Shown here: positions 25,669-37,200 of the stretch, piece by piece | Numbering within the stretch: position 1 is the first letter of the stretch | How the letters are laid out: each line of letters begins with the position of its first letter | DNA from: Linyphia triangularis | Lineage: Eukaryota > Arthropoda > Arachnida > Araneae > Linyphiidae | Reading direction: 5' to 3' | DNA length: 64,000 nucleotides | NCBI GenBank assembly: GCA_963978545.1 | Contig: OZ021724.1 | Location: 95,649,792-95,713,791, forward strand | Notes under the pieces: model-generated | What the model was told of the DNA's origin: nothing | Seen by the model: the letters and a program-made list of their open reading frames with translations, nothing else | The model's database searches: none | Translations under genes and position numbers: made by a program

Positions 25669-26049
25669 AATAAATTGCTAAAAATAATTATTAATTTGTG
25701 ACAGTATAAATAGTTTTACTGACACATGTTACTATGGTATTTTTTCTTCAGGATTTCTACTTTAGTTTTTCTTAGTGATGAGTTTGAGTCTACTTAGTTG
25801 CCAAAATGTATGTAATTATATGAAAAGGTTGTAGAGTTAATTTTCCAAAAATTCTTTATATTTTTCAAACTATTAAACTTAATTTTCATAAAATGCCAAA
25901 GTAGACTTAGGTTTAGATTTTAATTGATAGGATCCTATTACAGTTAATGCATTTTTATTTAATTTCGTTTTTGGTATGTAAAAAAAAAGTGTATATCTTT
26001 AACTTGTACAGTATAAAATTGACGTTTTAAATTACCTTAAAAAATAAAG
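25669..26049 (+). terminator. LAMTOR1 3' UTR with two candidate poly(A) signals
   Basis: After the LAMTOR1 stop at 25379 the sequence is AT-rich, with AATAAA at 25669-25674 and again at 26044-26049. Either could direct cleavage about 15-25 nt further on. No other coding signal is seen before 26.4 kb, so the 3' UTR probably ends at one of these. RNA evidence would decide. Confidence 0.45.
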
Positions 26050-27498
26050 TCTATTTTATAACAAAAATTGCATTCCATTTACTTCCATTTCCTTTTTATC
26101 ACTACACTGAGTTTCTTCTTCTTCTGGATTTTGTTTGTATCATTAATAAATCTATGCAAAATACTCATTTGGGAAACAGCACTTGCATTTTGAAAACTTT
26201 TCTAATATATTTTATTCTAGAGGCAAAAGTCGTCATTTTTCTTAAAAGCTATTTAAAATCTTAGTGTCTTCTGATTATTTCTACTCTTTTAAAAGTAATG
26301 GTCTTCGTTATAAAGCCTTGTATGAAATAATGTAGTATAACTCCAGAAGGAATATTAAGTGCAAAGGCACACAACATCACAATCATAACTTGAAAATTCA
26401 CAAAATTTACCCATTAACAATGATTGGCAAGAAAACTTTCCAATCAAATTTTTATTTTTTTTCTTTGCTAATAAATTGCAATGGGGAAGTTGCACTATAC
26501 TCAAAATGCCGTAATATTACATTTTTCTAAGAGAAAAATTGAGGTAGTTCCTGAATATTCAATCAAAATGTTCAAAAACTTTTCATTAAATATGAAAATG
26601 CAATTAAATATGAGCAAAAACGTGAACAACACCACGTGATCGAAAACAACCCTGTTGACCGGTGACGTCAGGATATACGAAGGCTCCGGAGCTAACTTCA
26701 CCTCGTGTCTAGTGCAAAATGAAGCGATTGCTTGAATAATCTATAACTCGCCACGTTAATATTTGAAATATTCATTAAAAAAAATATTTTAATTTGATCT
26801 TTTTTTAATATCCCCTACAAATTTATCACGCCGTTAGATCAAGGATATAAAAAAGCACAATCGGATAACCTTCCCAAGTCTATCAGTATGTATAATTTTC
26901 GGCAAGAAATCCAACCTATGTAGGTGCAGAAAGGGGAGTTAAAATTCAAAGACTAGTGATTTTTACATTTTAGAATTTCCTTTAATTTTTATTTTCATTC
27001 ATACGTTTTTCTGAGTTCTAATATGATTTTGTTGGTCTTAAGGTTACCACGTTGTATACTTTTTTTCTTTAATTTAACTAGACTCACTTTAACTAGACTC
27101 ACAATTTTTTTCACACTTAAACAAGTGTCAAAAAATATATATTTGCAAAGTTTTTCCATTTGATATTTAATTAGTTAAAATGTAATTACTTAATTAGAGT
27201 GTAATTGCACTGGCCATAACTAAATTTGTAATTTTTTAGAACTTTGATTTCAAGTGCAAATGAAACAATGATTAACTACAGTGAACCTGCTGGAATTTTA
27301 AATTGAACTTAAATATAGCTTTTCTTTTCATAGTTTTGTTTTAAAAGTATTTAAAAAAAAAACACTTTTTCTAAAAACATAGACTCAAAAGCAATTTCCC
27401 AATTACCAATGTGTTGTAGTACCTTAAATTCAATCTGTTTGTATAAATTATTTTCACAGAAAAGGACTAAATTTTAAACTGCCTCTGTTTAAACATAT

Positions 27499-28184
27499 TG
27501 TTGCGTTGTACGGGTTCGAAAGATATGACGCCAAAGCAGATCAAAACTTGCAGAAATGTATTCCAAAATAACTCTTCACAGTTCTCTTACAGCTCCAGAA
27601 CTTCTCGTTCTAGTAGACACAATACAGCTCTTTTCACCTCAACAGAGCACAAAACAGCAGTTAAAAACTTGACAAACAACTGCTAAATCGCCGCAAAAGA
27701 CAATGCAAAACAGTTCGCTTTAGAATGCTCAGTATCTCAAGTCAGGAATACAGCTCTCACAATGAACGTTGAGAGACAACTAACTACTAACCAACTCAGG
27801 TCGCGCTTATATAGGAGTGGCTGCGAACATACTTGAACCTTCCAGAGATGGACATTTGGAGAACTTTCCAGACAGTAGTCGAAAAGTCCTATACATGTAC
27901 ATACATGGGATACATGTACCGAAAATGTCGCCAAATTTGGCGACAAAAATTAGTCACCAAAACCATCGCCAACTTGGCTTTATCTCGCCAATTTGGCGAG
28001 ATTTCCATTACCATAATGTTAAATGCCCTGCCGCTTGAAACTCGCTTCCCAGAGTTACCTCTGTAAAACTCGTTATCAAGCATTGAGAGATTCATTGCTG
28101 GGAAACAAACGAGATGAACATAAATTTTACTATTTACAAAATTAACACTACGAAATATTTACAAATATACAAAAATTCGTAACA
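27499..28184 (+). mobile_element. Solo LTR, 686 bp
   Basis: Starts TGTTGCGTTGTACGGG and ends AAAATTCGTAACA, so it has the TG...CA ends of an LTR. 4-bp flanks ATAT at 27495-27498 and 28185-28188. A TATATA box sits at 27808-27813 (CGCTTATATAGGAG). No internal retroelement sequence or second LTR is seen, so it is a recombination remnant. Confidence 0.7.
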
Positions 28185-29138
28185 ATATTGTGGAGACAAT
28201 AATACTCCTGTTTTTGATAGAGCAGAGCGTGAAAGTTGGCGATAATGCCATAGGATAATCCATGATTTGAAAATCGCAAACAACTGTTTTTTAATCTTCA
28301 AAGAAAGAAAAGATCAATAATATTAATAAATACTCTTAAAAGATTGTTTGTGTTTGTTAATTGGAGGGAAAATATCACAAAACTTCGATTTCTTAACGAT
28401 CTATTAAAATATAAAATGAGGCCTGGTATTAATCTGAAATGCTAAAGAAAAGATATCCTAACGATAACAAATTGGTTCGTGCATATTTTTATAATCAAAA
28501 CAAAAATAATTTCAATTTACTGAAAAATAATATTCACAGCAGTAGAGAGAAATTTTATAAAACAATTTTTTATTTTCGGTTTTGTATCGCTTAATTGCTG
28601 TTCACCGTTGTTTGCGCCTTAAATGATCCTTAGGTTCACTAAAAAATACCTTATCCAAAGCATAAATGGTGATATTTTTACAGCAAGGAACTATACATTA
28701 CTTATACAACACTTTTGACATTGTAATATAAAATTTCAGTGCAACAACTTTAAAAGAAAAAAAACCGAAATCACAACAGCTTTGCTTTTGCAGCAATCGA
28801 ACCTAGACCGTGTATCGTGACGTCACAGTGCAAAGACGGTGTTTTTAAAGGAAGTAACGTCAGGGTAATTCAAAAGTTAATTAAAATAATATAAATTGAA
28901 TTTTTTCAAACTGTAAATGGTACCATTATGCTTATTTTAAAAGGAACTATTGTTTTCAAACGAGTTTGAAAATCATGCAACTTCCCCAATTTAATGTTTT
29001 TTAAAAATCAAAAAAATAATTTTCCAAAAAATTCGAAAAATTCAAAATATATCTTAAATGTTCTAAATAAACAAGGTAAAAGTTAAAAACAATGACTGTT
29101 TATCCACTTCAAAGTCGTCTATAATAGGTTAGTGATCA

Positions 29139-29190
29139 GAGTGACCACAGAACCTGGAAATCAGGGAAATTTTCTATATTCTGGAAGTAC
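29139..29190 (+). mobile_element. MITE, GTGGCCAC family, truncated copy E
   Basis: CAGAGTGACCACAGAACCTGG and the next 30 bases match the start of the family; the rest is missing, and a fold-back element lies just downstream. Confidence 0.55.
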
Positions 29191-29200
29191 GTTTCCCAAC

Positions 29201-29445
29201 TATACTAAACTTCAACTTAACTAGACATCAGTTAGACGATAGATCGCCACAGTGCTCATAGGTATTTAATCCATTTTGGCGGAGTGAAGACATAATTCTC
29301 GCCAAACCTTATAGCCTTTTGTTCTCTACAGGGTTGTGGTTTGGCGAACATTATGCTTTCACGCCGCCAAAATGGATTAAATACCTACGAGCACTGTGAC
29401 GATCTACCGTCTAAGTGATGTCTAGTTAAGTTGAAGTTTAGTATA
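29201..29445. mobile_element. Fold-back element, 245 bp, near-perfect hairpin
   Basis: Both arms carry TATACTAAACTTCAACTTAA as inverted ends and continue as reverse complements (GGTATTTAATCCATTTTGGCG) to a short loop near 29330. Probably a TA-targeting MITE. Confidence 0.75.
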
Positions 29446-29474
29446 GATGAATACATATATATATATTTTTTTAT

Positions 29475-30300
29475 AACTTCGCGCGCGAAAAGTGAAAGTA
29501 TCTATATCCTATAACTATCACTTTTTATTAGTTGAAATAAATACGACTAGATGAACAATTTTGAAAAGTGGAAGTACTACTCATTCCTTTAACTAGAAAA
29601 TCAAATTTTTATTAGCTAAAGAAAAAACAACTAACTGAACAACAACTTTAATTCCAATTACGAAAACGTGATTTTTAAACTTTACCTCTCTACTTTTTAT
29701 TAGTTGAATGAAAAAGCTAGTAGCTGAACATCATTTCAATTTCAAAACGTAACTAAGCATTCCTTTATCTATCTAATAGTTAGTTCAAAGAAAATAAACT
29801 AGTTGTATTCGCATACCGTCTTAAACTAGAAAATCAACTTTTTTATTACTAAAAAGAATAAAAACTAGCTGAACATAATTTCCATTTCCTAAACTATAAG
29901 TGCCGACCAAACGGTATAGTGGTTAGCGTGCTAGCTTCTAGACCGCGAGGTTGCGGGTTCGAGTCCCGTGTTGGCATGGGTGTTTGTAAATGTATGTTGG
30001 CTTGTCTAATGACGAAATGTTTCGGCGCATTATAGCCCTCGTGTTGCTGACGGCGCCAGATAATCTGAATACAACCAACCTAAACTATAAGTATCCACTT
30101 ACTATTTTGTAAACAATCAGATGAATATAACTTCATTGGTAGAACAGTGAAAGTATCTATACATTTCCTAAACAAGAATATCGGATTATTTCTATTTTCA
30201 TTCTTAGATTACTACAATTTCATCTCAACTTTGAAAGTTATCACGTAATTTTACCTTTGAACAACATGACTACTCTCTAGGTTCAAAATTTAAGTAATAT
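29475..30300. repeat. Degenerate minisatellite, ~85-bp period
   Basis: Words CTTTTTATTAGTTGAA, AAAACTAGCTGAACA and TTTCAATTTC recur about every 80-90 bp from 29513 to 29890, then faintly beyond the SINE at 29902. Confidence 0.5.
29902..30078 (+). mobile_element. tRNA-derived SINE, second full-length copy
   Basis: Same family as 22909-23084. 14-bp target duplication CCTAAACTATAAGT at 29888-29901 and 30079-30092. Inserted in the degenerate tandem repeat around 29.5-30.2 kb. Confidence 0.9.
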
Positions 30301-32478
30301 CAACACTAAAACAAGGATGTAGCTAGCATTTTAACACGAAATGGCTACACTGGGGTCTCCCTCAAGCAGTATCACCACAAACCACCTTATGTCGCAGAAC
30401 CCCCACATTCTAACTACTCGACATGTAGTTTAAGCTATTGGATACAGTTTAAGTATTTATAGATCGACTTCCGGTCGAAATGCAAATCACTTCCGGGTGA
30501 ACTTTTTTTTAATCTTTCATCTAAGACTAATAATTTAACATATTAATCATGTCTATAAAGTTCATGATTTTGTCTATGGCCCCACATAAAAATATTTGTA
30601 TCAATAAAAACGAACATTTTATGCCTAACTTTAAACTAGTATAAAACTCGACCGGAAGTGAAATCTGAGTGGCTCCACTTCTTAAAATGATCAGAATTAC
30701 ATTTTCTATCAATGTGCAAAATTACAGACTTGTTTCACGAAGTGCAGATTTTCTTTCCCTCTAGCCGCTCTAACTATACCTGTATTTGAATACAGTGCTA
30801 TCTTTTTTGTTTATTTACGCACCTCTGCATATTAAGGTAAAGGAAAGTGCAAAAGGATCTTATAAAAATTGCATAATGACTATATCTAAACTGCTTCAAT
30901 GTCGCTCGTTATTATTTTAATTTGATGCAATTTCCATTTTTCGTGGTAAAACTGAAATCACCGAAACTTAAGTCAAATGGAGATGATTTTTGTCCTCCCA
31001 CATTATACATCAACAGAACAAAAAATAAGACGTTTCCTCATTCAAACCATACGCAAGATGCCCCATTGCATTCAAAACTATTTCTGGCACGTCACTGGCA
31101 TAGTTCCATGCGGTAACACGTGGCGAAGCCTGTTCAGTGGTTACGCGCAGGAAGAAATGTAAATTTAGCTATTTCGATACTTTTCTCAGAAATTCGAACT
31201 TGGTGAAAGCTGAATATACGACAGGAAATCTGGGTTAGCAGAACACTTTCTTAAAAAATGTTTCTCTGCTTTTAGCGAGTTTTCTGGTGTATCTGAAAGA
31301 AAACGGAATGGAAATAAGAATTATGCCTTTTTAGAATTATGCTCTTTAACTTCTTAAATAGCAGTTTTAATCTTTTATTTTAAATGGTTCGATAATTTGA
31401 ACGCCAGGAAATATAATTCTCACATAAAATTATCAAAGATTCCTTTTGTAATTTTTTTTTACCACAATGCATTCCTGTTTGATACTGTAAAATAAACGAC
31501 TTTAAGCAAAGAGCGCAGTTCTTTCCTTATGTAGCTCAACTTGCTTTTCTATTATATAAAAAAAAGTACGAATCATGAGAGCCATCAGGATTATTTGCAA
31601 GGGGTGCAGATTGTGTACAGGGGGGGGGGGGGGGAGTGTAAAGTGGCTATACAGTTTTTATTCAAACTTGATTTTTCCAAATTGAAAATTACATTTGTAA
31701 TTTAAATGTTAATTAACAGATATGAATTAGTCTTCTATTTAAATGAATAATACAAAACTCATATTAAGCTCTTTTTTTTTTCTCCTGAGAATTTGACACA
31801 ATTTTCTGTATTTATTTTTAATTTTTAAAAGCTGGTGGGGGAGGGGGATTATTTTAATGTAGAGAAGAAAGTTATAGTGTTTTATTTGGAAGGCACAATT
31901 GTATATTTTTATTCCTTAGAAATATAAAACTGACTTGACACGTCATCGATTGTGGCAGTATCGTTAATTATTTGTCTGGTTGGAGTTTTCCTTCATTCGA
32001 GGCACCAATGCGGGACAGGTTCCCAGCATCAATAAAATCATTTGATTAAGTCATGATTCATCAATAAAATCATTTCCCTTTGATCCTCTTAGCAATCTAT
32101 ATCTTGCTCAAACGATGTTCCAGTGGAGTATAGGTCTCGAATAGATCGTTTTAAAGGTTTTGCATTTTAAAGGTTTTGATTTAACTATCCTTGAACCACA
32201 ACACCATCGTCAACCAATTGTGTCAATCTATAGTTATAAACTTGCAGACAAGGGCGCCGCGGCAGCCGGCCGGAATCAGGATTATTTGCAGGGGATGCAA
32301 GGGGCTTCAAAATATTTGTTCGACCATTGATGTTAGATTTCCTTTAAATATGTTTATCAATTGTTATTTAGTAATATTCTGTTTAATATATTTTAATAGA
32401 AAATTAGCTGTATAAATTCTATATTTTTCTGTAAATCTCGCAGCTTTTTACAATTTTTTTTTAATTTTCAAAGCCAAG
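30300..32478. other. Intergenic, no gene recognised
   Basis: Mixed AT-rich sequence with a G-run at 31620-31634. The phrase ATCAGGATTATTTGCA..GGG.TGCA recurs at about 31587, 32275 and 7837, a small unclassified repeat. Confidence 0.45.
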
Positions 32479-32995
32479 CATTGGCGGATCCAGTGGGGGG
32501 CGATCGGCCACTCTGTCATTCATGGACCGCTCACGTTTTAACGTGCGCTGCTCTCAGGCTTTGGATATATGAAATCAATCAAGATTTGATGAATCCGCAC
32601 TGAACATTTTTAATATAAATGTTCTTATCCCAAAAAATGGAGATGAAAAAGCCGTGGACGAAACAAGACAAACAAAGCAAATTATAGTTTGAAAATGTTC
32701 AATGTGTATATGTGTTTGTTGTTAGAGTGTTCTGTCTATCATATTTAACAATAATTTATCCTCCTGAATCAAATAGTTGTAGACAACTCTAACTTATACA
32801 GTCGTAAATTCACACGTAGCCAACCATTATGTTGCCTTTATGCTATCGAAACTTTTTGCCTCTTTGTAACATATTTTGTATAATCAAAGTTACGTTAACC
32901 CATGGTATAGTAATACAATTTAAGAGCAAAAAATTTTACCTAAGCAATTCAACAGCCACCGCCCCCTCCGTAATAAGACTCTGGGTCCGCCCTTG
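32479..32995. mobile_element. hAT-type MITE, 517 bp
   Basis: Ends CATTGGCGGATCCAG and (inverted) CAAGGGCGGACCCAG. Flanks AAGCCAAG (32471-32478) and AAGCCAGG (32996-33003) agree at 7 of 8. It shares its end sequence with the 1101-2686 element. Confidence 0.75.
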
Positions 32996-33003
32996 AAGCC
33001 AGG

Positions 33004-34136
33004 GGCTGCAAATGCACTCCTTGTTTGCATCTGGTTTGTCCATGCAAACAAACTAAATTAAAACAGATGAATGAATTTCCATAAATAAAACTGATAGAGA
33101 TCTATAAAAATAACTGACAGTAATCTTCCATTAAACTTATCTTCTGGTGTTCTATACACTGGGGCATCATGTGAAATAGCCTTTATTCCGGCAGTTTTTG
33201 GGTATAAAGTAAGCAATACATTTCTCTCAAATCATTTTATTCTCGTTGATGCTGGTCATTGAAAAGCTAGAAGAATGTTTTTTTTTTTTTAATTTTTTTT
33301 TTCCAGCTAATATTGTTCTAGATTTAAATTGTACCAATTTGCCAGTGTAAAATGTTCAGTATGAGAACATGAAAATAATGCAATTAAACTTAAATCTATG
33401 GGTAAAAGTAGATTAAAAAAAGAAGTTTGAAATTTTAATTACTAATTTTTGGTATCCTTTCGCTCAAAAGCAATAAATCCAGAAAAGCAAACGTACATGA
33501 TTGTATTAAAATTTTATTCATTTGTTTAAGTTTAATTCCTTGGAACTATGTTTGTGTATTTTATTTTACTCTTTAAATTTTCCATTAAATACATATTTAA
33601 TAACTGTTTCTAAGAGAACATGAAATAAGAATGTTAGTTATTCAATATCGTCAGATAATATTTAGTTCAAAACCCTGAATGCTAAAAAGTTGTGTGGTTT
33701 TTTCTACTCTTGAAACGTTCTCTCCCACCCCGCGCTGTACTTGAGTGAATCAAGTGGCTAAGTTACGTCACAAGTGATGGCGCATCTAAAGAGCAGTGTT
33801 TTCTTTAATATCTTAACAGAACAGATTCCCTCTCCTCTGAACTAAGTTTAGAGTCAACGGATTTTGGATTGGGGAGAGTTGTCTCATTCCATCAACTCCA
33901 GCCGAAACTGTGAGAACGGGACCAACATTTTGATGTTGACTCGCTTGTTGTGATATTGTCTTCCATATTCTTGACTTTTAATTAATTGATGTATTTTCGA
34001 TAAAAAACTGAGATATAGATTTAAAAAAAAATTAATATGTTGCTAAATAATTTAGACAAAGATCTCAACTAGGATGTTCAGATCGAGAAATAACTGATGT
34101 CCAAATGAGGATTGGAACGACAAAATGAATGTGCTG
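33004..34136. other. Upstream region of the methyltransferase gene
   Basis: No further ORF. A slightly GC-richer block at about 33720-33930 contains TTACGTCACAAG (CRE-like) and could hold the promoter or a 5' UTR exon; not established. Confidence 0.35.
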
Positions 34137-34205
34137 ACTTAAGAATTTGGTTAACTTATAGTGTGTTAACTTAAGGATTTGGTTAACTTATAGTGTGCTA
34201 ATTAA
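34137..34205 (+). repeat. 32-bp tandem repeat just upstream of the methyltransferase start
   Basis: Two full units (34137-34168, 34169-34200) plus a partial third. Each contains TTGGTTAACTTATAGTGTG; the units differ at only two positions. The array ends about 65 bp before the ATG at 34268, so it lies in the 5' UTR or proximal promoter. GTTAAC is itself a palindrome. Confidence 0.8.
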
Positions 34206-34267
34206 GGGATTTTCTTAAGAACTTTACAATCGTACAATTCAAATTTTTGTTATTGTTTGTGACCATC

Positions 34268-37200
34268 ATGGAAGACTACTCACCCCACGAATGCAAGGGA
34301 TACCTGGTCACCTTACAAAGTGCTCTTCTGGCCGAATGTCAACAAATCACGGAAGATTACGAATTCGCTAGGGCCAACATCATGGACGTTGGGTGTTCTT
34401 ATGGCACAACTACTGCCCAAATATCGGACTACTGGCCACACAGCCGGGAAGTTCTCGGAGTAGATTCGAACAAAAACGCCATAGACTATGCCTTCACCTT
34501 CGTGGCAGACGAGAAAATGGACTTCTCATATGCAGAAATCGAAGACCAGTCGACGTTCGATCTGACTTGGGCGGGAAAATTCGACTGGATCTTTTCTTCT
34601 CAGGCTTTGTTCTTTGTGAGAGACCATGCAACCGCACTTAGGAATCTAATGTGGTGCCTAAAACCAGGTGGGAAGTGCTTCATAGCTGTGCCCGCTGCGA
34701 AACCTGCAGACTTTCATGTCGCCGCCAAGAAAGTCATCGGGGCAGATTGCTGGAAACAAACATTTGAGGTAAGCACTTTCATGGAACTTCTTTCTCATAT
34801 AATGATGTTCTATATGGGATGAAGTATCCGGTGAGCTTTAAAGTTTAGTTACTGTGCGCATTAAAAAAAAGGTAACAAAATACTTGTTCCTGAAAAAATC
34901 TCAATTTTGTAGAGAATTTCTAATTTTGGAAATGTAATTATAATGTAATGCTTTGGAAATGCAGGACATTTTCAAATTATGCAAAATTCAGCTAAAATTT
35001 ATGTTTATTTGCACGTTGATATTTTCGTTTTCCGGATATTAACAAAACAGTAAATTATAGAGGCTTATCGTCATCCAATTGAGCGGATAAACGTCGTTGA
35101 CAATGCATTCTATCAAGTTTAAAAGGAAAACTAGGGGTGTGCTGTGACATAACTTTCAATTACACTTAAAGCTGGTTTTCATTAAAAACCACCCCGAGAC
35201 CAGCGAAATTGGCTATATGGTTTTCGATAAATATTACATTATCCTTTCTTGTAAGTGAAACAGAGGAGACACAGTCAATAATGGGCGAGGCTCAAGAGAA
35301 GAGAACTGTGTCTAAGACATTCGTTTTTTAACTTTAAGACTATCACATTTTTGCGGATATTTTGGAGGTAGGGTCTGGGGATGTTTAGAGCACCTTAAAA
35401 GGCGTTACCACAGCGATTTTAGTAAAAAATCATTAGAGTAATTTTTATCAATTGCTATAAAACATTTATTTTTCAATGGTACCTACCTTATGTGCATGCA
35501 CATTTTTGACGAAAACCTTAATAACAAATCACATAGCCACCACTAACACGTACATAAATTTGAATATAATGGATCAATCCGTTTGCGAGTTATGCTGACC
35601 CAGGGAATTTCGTATAATTTAGGAAAGAGAGGGTTTTGTCTCTGCAGTTTTGTAATGTTACTCGAAAAGGGGAAGATTGTAGGTTTGAAAAGGTTATTTA
35701 TTTATTATTTTTCTCACTGTGGGAGGTTATTTATGAAACCAGATTTTTTTTTTTAATTTTATTATCACAAGGGAGCTTGTTTTAACGAAAATAAGTATAA
35801 AAAAATTCTCATAGAGAGAATTGAATGATTTTTGTTTTCTCATGGCGGGGTATGTATTAACAAAGAAAATATTAATAAAATACTTTATCGTAGGGTGTGT
35901 CATGGGGGGGGGGAGTTCACATGGAGTGCGGGGGGGGGGGGGATTAATGGAAGTTTGCATAGCAACGAACTTATTAGTGAGCGAAGCGGGCCCGGGTTTG
36001 TGTAGCAAAACCCTTTTATAGAGAGCCTGCAGGGGCGGATTTTGGGGGGTGGGGTGCGATCGCACCCCCCATAAAGTGCCTCATCTAAATTATTTTTAAA
36101 TTGTAGTTTCCAACGAGTTGCAATGTAAAAAAAAATTGAAATTTCAGTAATATTTTTAAGAAATGCTTTTTACTTAATATCAAGATCGATAGAAATCAGC
36201 AAACAAAATTAAATCTTTTTCTGACTTTTTTCATGCCTCCATTAATGTAGATTTTAAGTCGCCTAACCGAGCTTCTTTTTACCTTCAAATGGCGAGTAGA
36301 TCGTGATTGTGACGGCCGACCAACGAATCTTTACCCCTTGTGTGGTTTTCAAATTAAAAAATTCCTCAATTTCGGCACGATTTTCTCATTTGTGAGTAAG
36401 AGATGGGACTAATGAGTGAAATTTTCTTTATTGCAATTAGCATTCTGTAGGTCTACTTCTTGATCAGAGGCCAATTAATTATAAAAAATTAACATCGGGG
36501 TGACACTGCAGCCAGGCGCGAAGCCAGGGAGAGGGATATATCCCCTACCGAAACTTTCCTGTTTGCTATTAGAACACAAAAATTAAAGGACTTGTTTTGT
36601 TTGAAATTGTAACTTTAAATGGTATTATTCAATTTTTTTTTTTTTTGTTCAATTTCATATCCCTTCTCGAAAAAAATTTCTGGCTACGCCCTTGACTGCA
36701 ACCTCTTAACTTCATTCAATGTACAATAAAATCATGCATTAAAATTACTTTAAAAGAAAATCCTAATCCTAATTGGAGAATAGAATGCATAATTTCTAAT
36801 AGAAAGGGGAAAAAAATTGATCAAATCGGTACTATAGCATTATTGCTATTCTACAAAACATTGCAAGAACGCACAATTCCGATCAAGACACTATCGCTGT
36901 ATTAGAAGGATAAAGAAGTTTATTATCTTGCTCTCTCTAAAGCCGGAGACACAAGCCTCCCTTTTTGACCCTTGGCCATAGTTTGGAGAAAATGCAATGA
37001 AATCTTAAGGAGGATAGGATTTGTAAGGGGTTAGAAAAAACTGTCACCTTAATTGGGACAGCTACCCCTTCCCCTTACAAATCCTACCCTTCTTAAGATT
37101 TCAGCGGATTTTCTCCCCCTTCGACATTCATCAAATGGGGGGGGGGGGGGTGTAACCGAGCCGTTCGGTGTGTTCGGCCTTAAGATTTCAGGGCATTTTC

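Noticed and set aside
26477..28980. Large element with GGGGAAGTTGCA inverted ends around the solo LTR
   Set aside because: Only 12 bp match, which is expected by chance many times in 64 kb; flanks do not agree.
30922..31162. Overlapping short ORFs in the intergenic region
   Set aside because: Two frames open at once, no family resemblance, no splice support.
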